NCBI GenBank assembly: GCA_001780165.1
Contig: MFFQ01000124.1
Span: 1 to 64,000, forward strand
Source: Candidatus Eisenbacteria bacterium RBG_16_71_46
Lineage (GTDB): Bacteria; Eisenbacteria; RBG-16-71-46
Direction of reading: 5' to 3'
DNA: 64,000 nt
A program made the translations under genes and the position numbers. This document shows, piece by piece, positions 18,185 through 31,232 of this stretch; within the stretch, counting starts at the first letter, position 1, and each line of letters starts with the position of its first letter. The notes beneath the pieces were generated by a model, which was given only the letters and a program-made list of their open reading frames with translations, made no database searches and was not told the DNA's origin.

Positions 18185-19119
18185 CGCGCCGCGTCTCGCG
18201 CCCCGCGCCCCCCGCCGGCCACGCGCTCGGCGAAGGCGCCTCCCGCGCGCTCGGCGCGTGGAGCCGCGCCTTCGAGCGCGCCTTCGCCGCCTGCCTCCCC
18301 GACGCCCGCCTGGCCCCGCGGCGGCTGCACGCCGCGATGCGCTACGGCGCGCTCTCGCCCGGCAAGCGGCTGCGCCCGCTGCTGGTGCTCGCCGGCTGCG
18401 AGGCGGTGGGCGGCGACTGGCGGCGCGCGCTGCCCGCCGCCGTGGCGGTCGAGTGCGTGCACGCCTTCTCGCTGATCCACGACGACCTGCCGGCGATGGA
18501 CGACGACGACTTCCGCCGCGGCCGGCCGACCACCCACCGCCGCCACGGCGAGGCGCTGGCGCTGCTCGCCGGCGACGCCCTGCTGGCGCTCGCCTTCGAG
18601 CAGCTCGCGGGCCTCGAGGAGCGCGGCCTGCCGGCGAAGCGCGTGGTGCGCGCGCTCCGGGTGCTGGCGCGGGCGAGCGGCAGCCGCGAGCTGGTGGGAG
18701 GGCAGGCGCTCGACCTCGCGGCCGAGGGCCGCCGCGCGAACGGCGCGGCGGTGCGCGACATCCACCTGCGCAAGACCGGCGCGTTGATCAGCGCCTCACT
18801 GATGCTGGGCGGGTTCGCGGGCGGCGCCCGGCCCACGACCCTTGCCGCACTCGAGCGCATGGGGCGCGATCTCGGGCTGGCCTTCCAGATCCACGACGAC
18901 CTCCTCAATCGGCGGTCCTCGCTGCGCCGGCTGGGCAAGCGCACCGGAACCGACGACGCGCGCAAGAAGGCCACGTTTCCGCGCGCGGTGGGGGAGGAAC
19001 GGGCACGCGCCGAGGCGGCACACCTCTACCTGCGCGCGCTGCGGAGGGTCGAGCGGCTGGGGCCGCGCGCCTACAACCTTGGCCACCTCATCATCGCCGT
19101 GGCGGAACGGCAGAGCTGA
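18181..19119 (+). CDS. ispA: polyprenyl (farnesyl/geranyl) diphosphate synthase
   Basis: AMRYGALSPGKRLRPLLVLA, LIHDDLPAMDDDDFRRGRPTTHRRHGEALALLAGDALL, FQIHDDLLN; TTG start overlapping xseB. Confidence 0.88.
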   Translation: MTRRVSRPAPPAGHALGEGASRALGAWSRAFERAFAACLPDARLAPRRLHAAMRYGALSPGKRLRPLLVLAGCEAVGGDWRRALPAAVAVECVHAFSLIHDDLPAMDDDDFRRGRPTTHRRHGEALALLAGDALLALAFEQLAGLEERGLPAKRVVRALRVLARASGSRELVGGQALDLAAEGRRANGAAVRDIHLRKTGALISASLMLGGFAGGARPTTLAALERMGRDLGLAFQIHDDLLNRRSSLRRLGKRTGTDDARKKATFPRAVGEERARAEAAHLYLRALRRVERLGPRAYNLGHLIIAVAERQS

Positions 19120-19199
19120 CGGCCGGCTTGCCGCCGGCACCACCCGGTCCGTATGGTTGACCGACCAACATCGAAGAGGAGTCCCACCCCAGCAACGAG

Positions 19200-19634
19200 G
19201 TGAGCGCCACGGAACCATTCTGGCTGGCCCTGGGAATCGGGTTCGTCGTGCAGGGCTACAAGGGTTTCCGCACGTTCTTCACGACCGGTCGCTGGAACTT
19301 GCGGCGTTTCGTCGAGACCGGCGGCATGCCCAGCTCGCACGCCGCCTCGGTGGCCGCGCTCTCCACCGGGGTCGGCCTGCGCGAGGGTTTCGGCTCCAGC
19401 CTGTTCGGCGCCACGCTGTTTTTCAGCCTGATCGTCATGTATGATGCAGCCGGTCTGCGGCGCGCCGCGGGCCGCCAGGCGATGGTCCTCAACCGCCTGA
19501 TCGACGAACACTTCAAGCATCCGGAGGAGGACGCCCAGCGGCTGTTCGAGCTCCTGGGGCACACGCCGTTCGAGGTGCTGGTCGGGGCGCTGCTCGGAGC
19601 CGCGACCGCCACGCTCTGGCACTGGATGACCTGA
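19200..19634 (+). CDS. divergent PAP2 / DUF212 family membrane protein
   Basis: GGMPSSHAASVAALSTGVGL, MYDAAGLRRAAGRQAMVLN, LLGHTPFEVLVGALLG. Confidence 0.85.
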   Translation: MSATEPFWLALGIGFVVQGYKGFRTFFTTGRWNLRRFVETGGMPSSHAASVAALSTGVGLREGFGSSLFGATLFFSLIVMYDAAGLRRAAGRQAMVLNRLIDEHFKHPEEDAQRLFELLGHTPFEVLVGALLGAATATLWHWMT

Positions 19635-19635
19635 C

Positions 19636-21528
19636 ATGAGCCTCCTCGATCGCATCAAGTCCCCCGCCGACGTCAAGACGCTCACCCGTGCCGAGATCGA
19701 CCAGCTCGCCGTCGAGATGCGCCACGTGATCATCCAGACCGTGGCGCGGCGCGCCGGGCACCTCGCCCCGAATCTGGGCGTGGTCGAGCTGGCGCTCGCC
19801 CTGCACCGCGTCTACGACTCGCCCCGCGACAAGATCATCTGGGACGTGGGCCACCAGTCCTACCCGCACAAGCTGCTCACCGGGCGCGCCGAGGGCTTCG
19901 ACACCCTGCGCAGCCTCGACGGCATCTCCGGCTACCCGCGACGCGCCGAGAGCGAGCACGATCCGTTCGGCACCTGCCACGGCAGCACCTCGATCTCCGC
20001 CGCGCTCGGCCTCGCCGTGGCGCGCGACCTCCACCACGAGGACCATCACGTCATCGCCGTCATCGGGGACGGGGCGCTCACCGGGGGCATGGCGTTCGAG
20101 GGGCTCAACAACGCCGGCGAGCTGGGCCGGCGGCTGATCGTCATCCTCAACGACAACGAGATGAGCATCTCGCCCAACATCGGGGCGATCCACCGTTACC
20201 TCACCAAGCTGACGACCAGCCGGATGTACCGCGCGTTCGAGCGCGACGTCTTCGAGCTGCTCGGCAAGCTCCCGCGCCTCGGGCGGCAGGCCCAGGAGGC
20301 GGCGCGCCGGATCAAGGAGGGGCTGCACAACCTGGTGGTGCCGGGCGTGCTGTTCGAGGAGCTGGGTTTCAAGTACTTCGGCCCGATCGACGGCCACGAC
20401 TTCGACGTGCTGGTGGAGACGCTCAGCGACCTGCGGCGCTTCGAGGTTCCGGTGCTGCTCCACGTCGTCACGCGCAAGGGACGGGGCTACGGGCCCGCCG
20501 AAGGCGACGCCCGCACCTTCCACGGCATCGGCACCTTCGACCCCGACACCGGCACCGCGGCCAAGGGGGGGAAGAAGACCTACACGCACGTCTTCGGCGC
20601 CACCGCGATCGAGATCGCCGAGCGCCTGCCGGAAGTGGTGGCGGTCACCGCGGCGATGACCGACAACACCGGCCTCACGCCCTTCTCGCAGCGCTTCCCC
20701 GACCGGTTCTTCGACGTCGGCATGGCCGAGGAGCACGCCGTGACCTTCTCGGCCGGCCTCGCCGCGGGGGGGTTGCTGCCGCTCACCGCCATCTATTCCA
20801 CGTTCCTCCAGCGCGCCTTCGACCAGATCATCCACGACGTGGCGGTGCAGGACTTGCGCATGGTGCTGTGCGTGGACCGCGCGGGGCTGGTGGGGGAGGA
20901 CGGCGCGCCGCAACACGGGGCGTTCGACGTCGGCTACCTGCGGATGATCCCCGGCATGATTCTGATGCAGCCGCGGGGCGGCGCCGAACTGCGCGACATG
21001 CTGTGGACGGCGGCCAAGCTCGAGCGCGGCGTGGCGGCGGTGCGATATCCGCGCGCCAACATCCCCGAGGCCGACCTCCCCACGGGCGAGCCGCGGCTGC
21101 TGCCGCTCGGCGTCTCGGAGCAATTGCGCGCCGGGGGCGACGTGGCGATCCTGGCGCTCGGCACCATGGTGGATCCGGCGCTCGAGGCCGCGGAGACGCT
21201 CGCCGCCGGGGGAATCTCGGCCACGGTGGTCAACGCCCGCTTCGTCTCACCGCTCGACGAGCGCGCGATCACCGGGCTCGCCCGCTCGGTCGGCCGGATC
21301 GTCACCGTGGAGGAGAATGTCGTGGCCGGCGGCTTCGGCAGCGCGGTGAGCGAATGCCTCGACCGGCACGGGCTCTCGGGCACCCCGCAGCTGCGGATCG
21401 GGATTCCCGACGAGTGGGTGCTCCACGGCCCGCGCGATCGCCTGCTCGAACGGATCGGCCTCGACGCGGCCGGCATCGCGCGGCGCGCCTCCGACTGGAT
21501 CCGCTCCACCCAGCGCCAGTACACATGA
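19636..21528 (+). CDS. dxs: 1-deoxy-D-xylulose-5-phosphate synthase
   Basis: KIIWDVGHQSYPHKLLTGR, GDGALTGGMAFEGLNNAG, LVGEDGAPQHGAFDVGYLRMIPGM. Confidence 0.97.
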   Translation: MSLLDRIKSPADVKTLTRAEIDQLAVEMRHVIIQTVARRAGHLAPNLGVVELALALHRVYDSPRDKIIWDVGHQSYPHKLLTGRAEGFDTLRSLDGISGYPRRAESEHDPFGTCHGSTSISAALGLAVARDLHHEDHHVIAVIGDGALTGGMAFEGLNNAGELGRRLIVILNDNEMSISPNIGAIHRYLTKLTTSRMYRAFERDVFELLGKLPRLGRQAQEAARRIKEGLHNLVVPGVLFEELGFKYFGPIDGHDFDVLVETLSDLRRFEVPVLLHVVTRKGRGYGPAEGDARTFHGIGTFDPDTGTAAKGGKKTYTHVFGATAIEIAERLPEVVAVTAAMTDNTGLTPFSQRFPDRFFDVGMAEEHAVTFSAGLAAGGLLPLTAIYSTFLQRAFDQIIHDVAVQDLRMVLCVDRAGLVGEDGAPQHGAFDVGYLRMIPGMILMQPRGGAELRDMLWTAAKLERGVAAVRYPRANIPEADLPTGEPRLLPLGVSEQLRAGGDVAILALGTMVDPALEAAETLAAGGISATVVNARFVSPLDERAITGLARSVGRIVTVEENVVAGGFGSAVSECLDRHGLSGTPQLRIGIPDEWVLHGPRDRLLERIGLDAAGIARRASDWIRSTQRQYT

Positions 21529-22403
21529 GCGGTCGCATCCGCCGCGTCGCGATCCTGGGCCACAGGCGCAGACCAGGGGTGCGGCGCGCGGCGGCGGCCT
21601 TGCGCGCACGGCTCGCGCGGCGGCGGATCGAGGTGCGGATCGAGGAGGCGCTCGCCACCGCCCTGGGCGTGGAGGGACACTCCCTCGGGGCGCTGGCCTC
21701 GTGGTGCGAGCTGCTGGTCACGCTCGGCGGCGACGGCACCGTGCTCTCCGGCGCGCGCGCCCTCGCCGGAAAGCGCGGCGCACTGCTCCCGGTCAACCTC
21801 GGCGGACTCGGCTTTCTCACCGTGGCGGATGGCCGCGGGCTTGCCGCCGCGGTGAATGCCGTGCTCGCGGGGCGGTGGCCGGTGGCGCGACGCCGCGTGG
21901 TGACGGCGGCAATCCGCCGCCGCGGCCGCCAGGTGCGCACCGGCGTGGCCATGAACGACGTGGTGATCAAGGGCGCGGGCGGCTACGCCGCGCTGCATCT
22001 CGAGGTGAGCGCGCTCGGCAGCGACGTCGGGCATCTGGTCGCCGACGGCCTGATCGCGGCCAGCGCCGCGGGCTCGACCGCCTACTCGCTCTCCGCCGGT
22101 GGCCCGGTCCTGGCCCCCGACCTCGACGCCCTGGTGCTCACGCCGGCCTGCCCGCACTCCCTCGGCAGCCGTTCGCTGGTGCTCCCGGCGGGGGCGGAGG
22201 TCGAGGTGCGACTGCTGGGTTCGAGCGATCATTGCCTGGTGTTGTTCGACGGCCAGGACGCCGCCGACCTCGAGACCGGCGACCAGGTGCGGATGCGCCT
22301 GGACCGGATGGTGGTGCGCGTGTATCAGAATCCCGCCCGCCCCTTCATGCGCTCGCTCCAGACCAAGCTCGGCTGGCAGGGGAGCGAGCAGCGGAGCCTG
22401 TAG
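21525..22403 (+). CDS. nadK: NAD kinase
   Basis: LLVTLGGDGTVLSGAR, PVNLGGLGFLT, MNDVVIKG, DGLIAASAAGSTAYSLSAGGP. Confidence 0.93.
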   Translation: MSGRIRRVAILGHRRRPGVRRAAAALRARLARRRIEVRIEEALATALGVEGHSLGALASWCELLVTLGGDGTVLSGARALAGKRGALLPVNLGGLGFLTVADGRGLAAAVNAVLAGRWPVARRRVVTAAIRRRGRQVRTGVAMNDVVIKGAGGYAALHLEVSALGSDVGHLVADGLIAASAAGSTAYSLSAGGPVLAPDLDALVLTPACPHSLGSRSLVLPAGAEVEVRLLGSSDHCLVLFDGQDAADLETGDQVRMRLDRMVVRVYQNPARPFMRSLQTKLGWQGSEQRSL

Positions 22404-22406
22404 TCC

Positions 22407-24103
<1,697 letters not shown>

Positions 24104-24107
<4 letters not shown>

Positions 24108-25566
24108 TCGTCCCCACCTCGTCCGAGTTCCGCGCCCTGGCGAAGGGCGGCAGGCTGGTGCCGGTGTACCGCGAGGTATTCGCGGACCACGACACCCCGG
24201 TGTCGGCCTTCCGCAAGATCGACGACGGTCCGTACGGCTTCCTGCTCGAGAGCGTCGAGGGCGGGGAGAAGTGGGGTCGCTATTCCCTGCTCGGCAGCCG
24301 TCCTTCGCTGGTGTTCGTCGCGCACGGCGACCGTTGCGAGATCCACGAGGACGGCCGCGTGACGCCCTGCACGCGCCACCCGGTGGAGGAGTTGGCGGCC
24401 CTGCTCGCGCGCCATCAGGCCGTAGCGCTCCCGGGGCTGCCGCGCTTCTGCGGCGGCGCGGTCGGTTATCTGAGCTACGACGCGGTGCGCTGGTTCGAGC
24501 GCATCCCCTCGCGGACGCGCGATGATCTCCGGCTGCCCGACGCGGTGTTCATGTTCGGCGACGTGGTGAGCGTGTTCGACAACCTCACGCACACCATGAA
24601 GGTGGTCACCCACGCCCGTGGGGACCGCGACCCGGACGGGGCCTACCGGGCGGCCGTGTCCCGCCTCGAGGCCGAGGTCGAGCGGCTCAAGCGCCCGCTG
24701 GCCTGGACCGAGCCGCCGGCGGGGGAAGCCCCGGCCGAGCCGCGCTCCTCGGCCACCCGCGACGAGTTCCGCCGCGCGGTCGAGACCGCGAAGGAGCACA
24801 TCCGGGCGGGCGACATCTTCCAGGTGGTCTTGAGCCACCGCATGAGCGCCCGCGTCTCGCAGCCCGCCTTCGAGGGCTACCGCGCGCTGCGCGTGACCAA
24901 TCCCTCGCCCTACATGTACTTTCTCCACCTCGACGGCTTCTCGCTGGTAGGCTCCTCGCCCGAGGTGCTGGTGCGGCGGACCGACGCCACGGTCGAGGTG
25001 CGGCCGATCGCCGGCACGCGCCCGCGCGGGCGAGGTCCCGAAGAGGACCGCCGGATGGAGGACGAGCTGCGCGCGAGCGAGAAGGAGTGCGCGGAGCACG
25101 TCATGCTGGTGGACCTCGGGCGCAACGACATCGGCCGGGTGTCGCAATTCGGCACCGTGGAGACCAACGAGTACATGGCGGTGGAGCGCTATTCCCAGGT
25201 CATGCACCTGGTGTCGAACGTGCGCGGGCGCGCGCGCCCGGACCTGGGGCCGCTCGACATCGTGCGCGCCTGCTTCCCCGCGGGGACGGTCTCGGGCGCC
25301 CCCAAGGTGCGGGCGATGGAGATCATCGAGGACCTCGAGCCGGTGCGACGCGGCGTCTACGCGGGCGCGGTCGGTCACTTCGACTACCATGGCAACCTCG
25401 ATCTGGCGATCGCGATCCGCACGTTGGTGTATGCCGACGGCCAGGCGCACTGGGGCGCGGGCGCCGGCATCGTCGCCGATTCGGAGCCCGATCACGAGTG
25501 GGAGGAGACGCTCAACAAGGGGCGCGCGCTGTGGCTGGCGGTGCAGCGCGCCGAGCGGGGAAGCGC

Positions 25567-25570
<4 letters not shown>
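24104..25570 (+). CDS. trpE: anthranilate synthase component I
   Basis: [93 protein letters not shown]. Confidence 0.96.
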
Positions 25571-26153
<583 letters not shown>

Positions 26154-26157
<4 letters not shown>

Positions 26158-27161
26158 TCCAGACGTGCATCGGCAAGTCCGTCCTGCGCGAGAACCTCAC
26201 CCGCGAGGCCTCGCGCGAGTGCATGGAGCAGGTCCTCAACGGCGAGGCCACCGCGGCGCAGATCGCCGGCTTGGCCATCGCGCTGCGCATGAAGGGGGAG
26301 ACGCCCGAGGAGATTGCCGGCATGGCCGAGGCGATGCGCCGGCGGGTCCCCCCGCTGCGCACGCGCCGGAGCCCGCTGATCGACACCTGCGGCACCGGCG
26401 GCGACAACGCCGGCACCTTCAACATCTCCACCACCGTGGCGATCGTCACCGCGAGCTGCGGGGTGGCGGTCGCCAAGCACGGCAACCGCGCGGTGTCGAG
26501 CCGCACCGGGAGCGCCGACGTGCTGGAGTCGCTCGGGGTGCGCATCGACCTGACCCCCGAGGCGGCGGGCCGCTCGCTCGACTTCCTGGGCATCACCTTC
26601 CTCTTCGCCCCCAACTACCACACCGCGCTGCGCTACGCGGCGGCGCCGCGGCGCGAGATCGGCGTGCGCACCGTGTTCAACCTGCTCGGTCCGCTCACCA
26701 ACCCGGCGGGCGCCACGCGCCAGCTGCTCGGCGTGTTCGCCGACACCCTGGTGCGCCCGGTGGCCGAGGTGCTGCGCGGGCTCGGCAGCGAGCGCGCCTG
26801 GGTGGTCCACGGCCGCGACGGCCTCGACGAGCTGACGGTGTTCGCCCGGAGCCACGTCGCCGAGCTGCTGGACGGCAAGATCCGCGAGTTCGAGCTCGAT
26901 CCGGCCTCCCTTGGGCTCGCCGACACCGACCGCTCCGCGATCGCCGGCGGCACCCCGGCGGAGAACGCCGCCAAGATCCGCTCGGTCCTGGAGGGCGCGC
27001 GCGGACCGGCACGCGACATCGTGGTGCTCAACACCGCGGCCGCGCTGTGGGTGGCGGGTGTCGTCGAGAGCGTCGAGGAGGGGGTCGAGCGCGCGACCCT
27101 GGCGCTCGAATCCGGCAAGGCCGCAGCCAAGCTCGCCGACCTCGCCGCCTTCCGCGGCTGA
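26154..27161 (+). CDS. trpD: anthranilate phosphoribosyltransferase
   Basis: [71 protein letters not shown] start. Confidence 0.95.
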
Positions 27162-27190
27162 GCACCGGCGCACCTCACCCAGGAGAGCCC

Positions 27191-28006
27191 ATGTCCGCCA
27201 CACCCTCTGACTTTCTGACCCGTATCGCCGACGACCGCCGGCGCCGCGTCGAGCAGGCCATGCAGCGCGTGCCGGGTCACGCGTTGCGCGAGCGACTGGG
27301 CCCGGCGCCACCCGCCGGCCGGCTGGAGCGCGCGCTGCGGCGCGGGACGCCGCGCGAGCCGCTGCGGCTGCTGTGCGAGGTCAAGCACACCTCGCCGGCC
27401 CGCGGGGTCCTGCGCGCGGACGTCGATCCGGTGGCGATGGCGCGGCTCTACGAGAAGGGGGGAGCGGCGGCGGTGTCATTGGTGACCGAGCCCGATCACT
27501 TCCACGGCGACCCGGCCTGGATCGACGCGGTGCGGCCGGCGGTGACTCTGCCGATCCTGGCCAAGGACTTCGTGATCGACTCCTACCAGCTCCTGGATGC
27601 CGCGGTGCGCGGCGCCGACGGCGTGTTGCTGCTCGCCGCACTGCTCTCGGACGTGCAGCTCCAGCGCCTGATCGGCGAAGGGCGGATGCTGGGGCTGGAT
27701 GCGCTGGTCGAAGTGCACGACGGCCAGGAGCTGATCCGCGTCCTGCGCGCGGGCGCCACTCTGGTCGGGATCAACAACCGCGACCTGCGCACCTTCGAGG
27801 TGGATCTCGGGACCTCGCTCGCCTTGCTGCCGCTGGTCCCGACGCTGGTGACGGCGGTCGTCGAGAGCGGGCTCTCGACCCCCGAGGACCTGGCGCGCCT
27901 GCGCGCGACGCGCTGCGACGCGGTGCTGATGGGCGAGGTGTTCATGACCAGCCCGGATCCGGCGAAGACGCTCTCCACGCTGGCCGCCGCGGCGCGCGGC
28001 TCATGA
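27191..28006 (+). CDS. trpC: indole-3-glycerol-phosphate synthase
   Basis: LLCEVKHTSPARGVLRADVDPVAMARLYEKGGAAAVSLVTEPDHFHG, ILAKDFVIDSYQLLDA, GINNRDLRTFEVDL. Confidence 0.94.
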   Translation: MSATPSDFLTRIADDRRRRVEQAMQRVPGHALRERLGPAPPAGRLERALRRGTPREPLRLLCEVKHTSPARGVLRADVDPVAMARLYEKGGAAAVSLVTEPDHFHGDPAWIDAVRPAVTLPILAKDFVIDSYQLLDAAVRGADGVLLLAALLSDVQLQRLIGEGRMLGLDALVEVHDGQELIRVLRAGATLVGINNRDLRTFEVDLGTSLALLPLVPTLVTAVVESGLSTPEDLARLRATRCDAVLMGEVFMTSPDPAKTLSTLAAAARGS

Positions 28007-28656
28007 CCGCAGGCGGCGCGGCGCGGCGCACCGTGGTCAAGGTGTGCGGGCTGTCGCGGCTGGAGGACGCTCGCGCCGCGCTCGAGGCGGGAGCCGACTG
28101 GCTCGGCTTCGTGGTCGCGGGCGAGAGCCCGCGCCGCATCGACGCCGCGCGCGCGGGGGAGATCCTCGCCGCACTCCCCGGCGCCCACGGGGTGGCGGTG
28201 ATGGTGGCGCCACGGCCGGACGAGGCGCTGGACCTCGCGCGGCGCGCGGGAGCGGCGCGGGTCCAGCTCCACCGCGTGGAGGCCGCGTCCTGGCCCGACG
28301 ACTTCCCGCTCCCGGTGGTGTTCGCCTTGCCGGTGGGGCACGAGGGGCCGGCGGCGGCGCTGCCCCACGAGCGCCACCTCCTGCTGCTCGACGCCGCGCA
28401 CCCCACGCTCGCCGGCGGCACCGGCGAGAGCTTCGACTGGTCGCTGGCCGCGGACCTGGCGCGGACCCGCCGCCTGCTGCTCGCGGGCGGTCTCGACGGT
28501 GACAACGTCGCCCTGGCGCTCGAGCGGGTGCGCCCGTTCGGCGTGGATGCGTCCTCGCGCCTCGAGCGCGAGCCCGGAGTCAAGGACCACGATCGGGTGC
28601 GGCGCTTCGTCGCCGCCGTGAGGGCCTTCGATGCCCGCATCGACCAGCACGCCTGA
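28003..28656 (+). CDS. trpF: phosphoribosylanthranilate isomerase
   Basis: [84 protein letters not shown]. Confidence 0.9.
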   Translation: MTAGGAARRTVVKVCGLSRLEDARAALEAGADWLGFVVAGESPRRIDAARAGEILAALPGAHGVAVMVAPRPDEALDLARRAGAARVQLHRVEAASWPDDFPLPVVFALPVGHEGPAAALPHERHLLLLDAAHPTLAGGTGESFDWSLAADLARTRRLLLAGGLDGDNVALALERVRPFGVDASSRLEREPGVKDHDRVRRFVAAVRAFDARIDQHA

Positions 28657-29869
28657 CGCCACCGGGCACTTCGGCCCCTTCGGCGGGCGCTACGTGCCCG
28701 AGACTCTCATCCACGCCCTCGACCAGCTCGAGGCCGAGTACCGGCGCGCGCGCGAGGACCGCGGGTTCGCGGCGGAGCTGGAGTCCGCCCTGCGCGACTT
28801 CGCCGGGAGACCGACGCCGTTGCTGCGGGCGTCGCGCTTCTCGGAGGCCGCCGGCTGCGAGGTGTTCCTCAAGCGCGAGGACCTGCTCCACACCGGCGCG
28901 CACAAGATCAACAACACCATCGGCCAGTGCCTGCTCGCCCGCCGCATGGGCAAGCCGCGGGTGATCGCCGAGACCGGCGCCGGCCAGCACGGCGTGGCGA
29001 CCGCCGCGGCCGCGGCGCGCTTCGGGCTCGAATGCGTCGTCTACATGGGGACCGAGGACGCGCGTCGCCAGCATCTCAACGTCGAGCGCATGAAGCTGCT
29101 CGGCGCCGAGGTGCGTGAGGTGGACTCCGGCAGCCGCACGCTCAAGGACGCGATCAACGAGGCGCTGCGCGACTGGGTCACCCGTGTCGAGGACACCCAC
29201 TACGTGCTGGGCTCGGTGCTGGGGCCGCATCCGTTTCCGATGCTGGTGCGCGACTTTCATCGCGTCATCGGGATTGAGACCCGCGCGCAGTTCGCGGCCG
29301 CCGCCGGCGGCCTGCCCGACCTGCTGGTGGCGTGCGTGGGCGGGGGGAGCAACGCCATCGGGCTGTTCCACGAGTTCCTCGACGACCGCGCGGTGCACAA
29401 GGTGGGGGTGGAGGCCGGCGGCCACGGCATCGCTTCGGGCCTCCACGCCGCGCGCATGGTGGAGAAGAGCGTCGGCGTGCTGCACGGCACGCGCACCCTG
29501 CTGCTCCAGGACGAGCGCGGGATGATCCGCGAGACCCACTCGGTCTCCGCCGGGCTCGACTACCCGGCGATCGGCCCGGAGCACGCCTGGCTCGCGCAGC
29601 AGGGCCTGGTCGAGTACGCCCACGCCACCGACGAGGAGGCGCTCGCGGCGTTCGAGACGCTGTCGAGGCTCGAGGGCATCCTGCCCGCGCTCGAGACCGC
29701 GCACGCGCTGGCCTGGGTGCTGCGCGAGGGGCGCGGTCTCGGCGCCACGACCCGGGCGGTGGTCAACCTCTCCGGCCGCGGCGACAAGGACGTCAGCGAG
29801 GTGCTGCGGGTGCTGGCGGCCCGCGACCCCGCGGCGCCGGGCGGTTCGCCGCCGGCCGGGCGCCCGTGA
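28631..29869 (+). CDS. trpB: tryptophan synthase beta chain
   Basis: [76 protein letters not shown]. Confidence 0.97.
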   Translation: MPASTSTPDATGHFGPFGGRYVPETLIHALDQLEAEYRRAREDRGFAAELESALRDFAGRPTPLLRASRFSEAAGCEVFLKREDLLHTGAHKINNTIGQCLLARRMGKPRVIAETGAGQHGVATAAAAARFGLECVVYMGTEDARRQHLNVERMKLLGAEVREVDSGSRTLKDAINEALRDWVTRVEDTHYVLGSVLGPHPFPMLVRDFHRVIGIETRAQFAAAAGGLPDLLVACVGGGSNAIGLFHEFLDDRAVHKVGVEAGGHGIASGLHAARMVEKSVGVLHGTRTLLLQDERGMIRETHSVSAGLDYPAIGPEHAWLAQQGLVEYAHATDEEALAAFETLSRLEGILPALETAHALAWVLREGRGLGATTRAVVNLSGRGDKDVSEVLRVLAARDPAAPGGSPPAGRP

Positions 29870-29923
29870 ACGAGGACGCGGCCGTGACCGCGGCGTCGTT
29901 CCTGTGCTATAAACGCTGGTCGC

Positions 29924-30000
29924 GCGCCCGTAGCTCAATTGGATAGAGCGTTAGCCTCCGGAGCTAAAGGTTACAGGTTCGATTCCTGTCGGGCGCACCA
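29924..30000 (+). tRNA. tRNA-Arg (anticodon CCG), CCA encoded
   Basis: GCGCCCG..CGGGCGC acceptor stem, TTAGC-CTCCGGA-GCTAA anticodon arm, CAGGTTCGATTCCTG T-arm, 3' ACCA. Confidence 0.95.
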
Positions 30001-30110
30001 CCTCGTGACCGCTCCTACCCCCGGTTTCCCGTCCCGCGCGCCGATCGTGGCGGCCCGGCGCCTTCGGGCCCGCGCCGGGCCGTTCTCGGGCGGCTGCCCC
30101 CGGCGGCGAC

Positions 30111-31151
30111 ATGCATCCACCTGACGCCCACGATCGCTTCCGTCCCCACGCCGTGCGCGAGCTGGCGGGGATGTTCGACGACGTCTCCCCGAGCTACGAC
30201 CTGCTCAATCGGCTCATGAGCCTGGGCCAGGACCGGGCGTGGCGCGCGGCCCTCGCCCGCGCGGTTCCCGCGGAGGCGCGCCTGGTGCTCGACCTGTGCA
30301 CCGGCGGCGGCGCCTCGCTCTCCGGACTCAGGCGCCCGGGGCGGCTGGTGCTCGGCATGGACGCGAGCCTCGGCATGCTCGCGCGCGCGGCGGCGGGCCA
30401 CGCCGGGCCGGGGTGGGCGCCGCGGCTCGCCTGCGCCGACGCGTTCCACCTGCCGCTGCGCGATGCCGCGCTCGACGCGGTGACGCTGGCGTTCGGCATG
30501 CGCAACCTGCGCCCGCGCCGCGCGGCGCTCGCCGAGCTGGCGCGGGTGATCCGGCCGGGGGGCACGCTGGCGGTGCTCGAGGCCACCGCGCCGGCACCGG
30601 GGATGCTGCGCCCGCTGCACGCGTTCTTCCTGCGGCGCGTCGTGGCCGCGCTCGGCCGGCTCTCGCCCGACCCCAGCGCTTACGTCTACCTCGGCCGCTC
30701 GATTTTCGAGTTCGGCTCTGGCGACGAATTCGAGCGCGATCTCCTGGAGGCGGGGTTCGGGCGGGGGGCGAGCACCCGCTTCCTGCTCGGGGCCACCCGC
30801 CTGTGGGTGACCCGTCGCCGGGCGGCCGCCGGCGAGACTAGGTTCGTCCCGGCGGGAGACGTGCAAAATGCGAGCGGGTGGGGGGCCGGACGGCGCGAAA
30901 TGCCCCAGGCCGCCTCCGGGCGCGAGGGGGAGTGGAGGCTCTGGTCCGGTGCCCAGGCGCTGGTATCCGCCGCACTGTTCATCGCCCTGGCTTACGGCCT
31001 GTGGGTATTCGTCAACTACCAGGACCAGTTGCCGTTGGAGCCCTGGCAGCGGACCGGGATGGGGTGGCTGCTGGCTGGCGGGGCGCTGGTGTTCGGGGCC
31101 CGCGCGCTGGTCCTGCTGGTTCGCTTTCTCGGACCTCCCCCGCGGGCGTAA
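30111..31151 (+). CDS. UbiE/MenG-like methyltransferase with C-terminal two-TM extension
   Basis: MFDDVSPSYDLLNRLMSLGQDRAWR, LDLCTGGGA, DAVTLAFGMRNL, VIRPGGTLAVLEA; then hydrophobic ALVSAALFIALAYGLWVFV and WLLAGGALVFGARALVLLV. Confidence 0.85.
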   Translation: MHPPDAHDRFRPHAVRELAGMFDDVSPSYDLLNRLMSLGQDRAWRAALARAVPAEARLVLDLCTGGGASLSGLRRPGRLVLGMDASLGMLARAAAGHAGPGWAPRLACADAFHLPLRDAALDAVTLAFGMRNLRPRRAALAELARVIRPGGTLAVLEATAPAPGMLRPLHAFFLRRVVAALGRLSPDPSAYVYLGRSIFEFGSGDEFERDLLEAGFGRGASTRFLLGATRLWVTRRRAAAGETRFVPAGDVQNASGWGAGRREMPQAASGREGEWRLWSGAQALVSAALFIALAYGLWVFVNYQDQLPLEPWQRTGMGWLLAGGALVFGARALVLLVRFLGPPPRA

Positions 31152-31164
31152 ACCCTGATTTTCG

Positions 31165-31181
31165 TTGGCATAGGCGTTGCG
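31165..31181 (+). promoter_or_regulatory. candidate sigma54 -24/-12 promoter upstream of GAF-GGDEF gene
   Basis: TTGGCATAGGCGTTGCG: GG 31167-31168 and GC 31179-31180 with canonical spacing. Confidence 0.5.
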
Positions 31182-31232
31182 TATCCGAAGTGCACCTCCT
31201 CCTTTGTTCACTCAAGCAAGGACGCGACGCGC

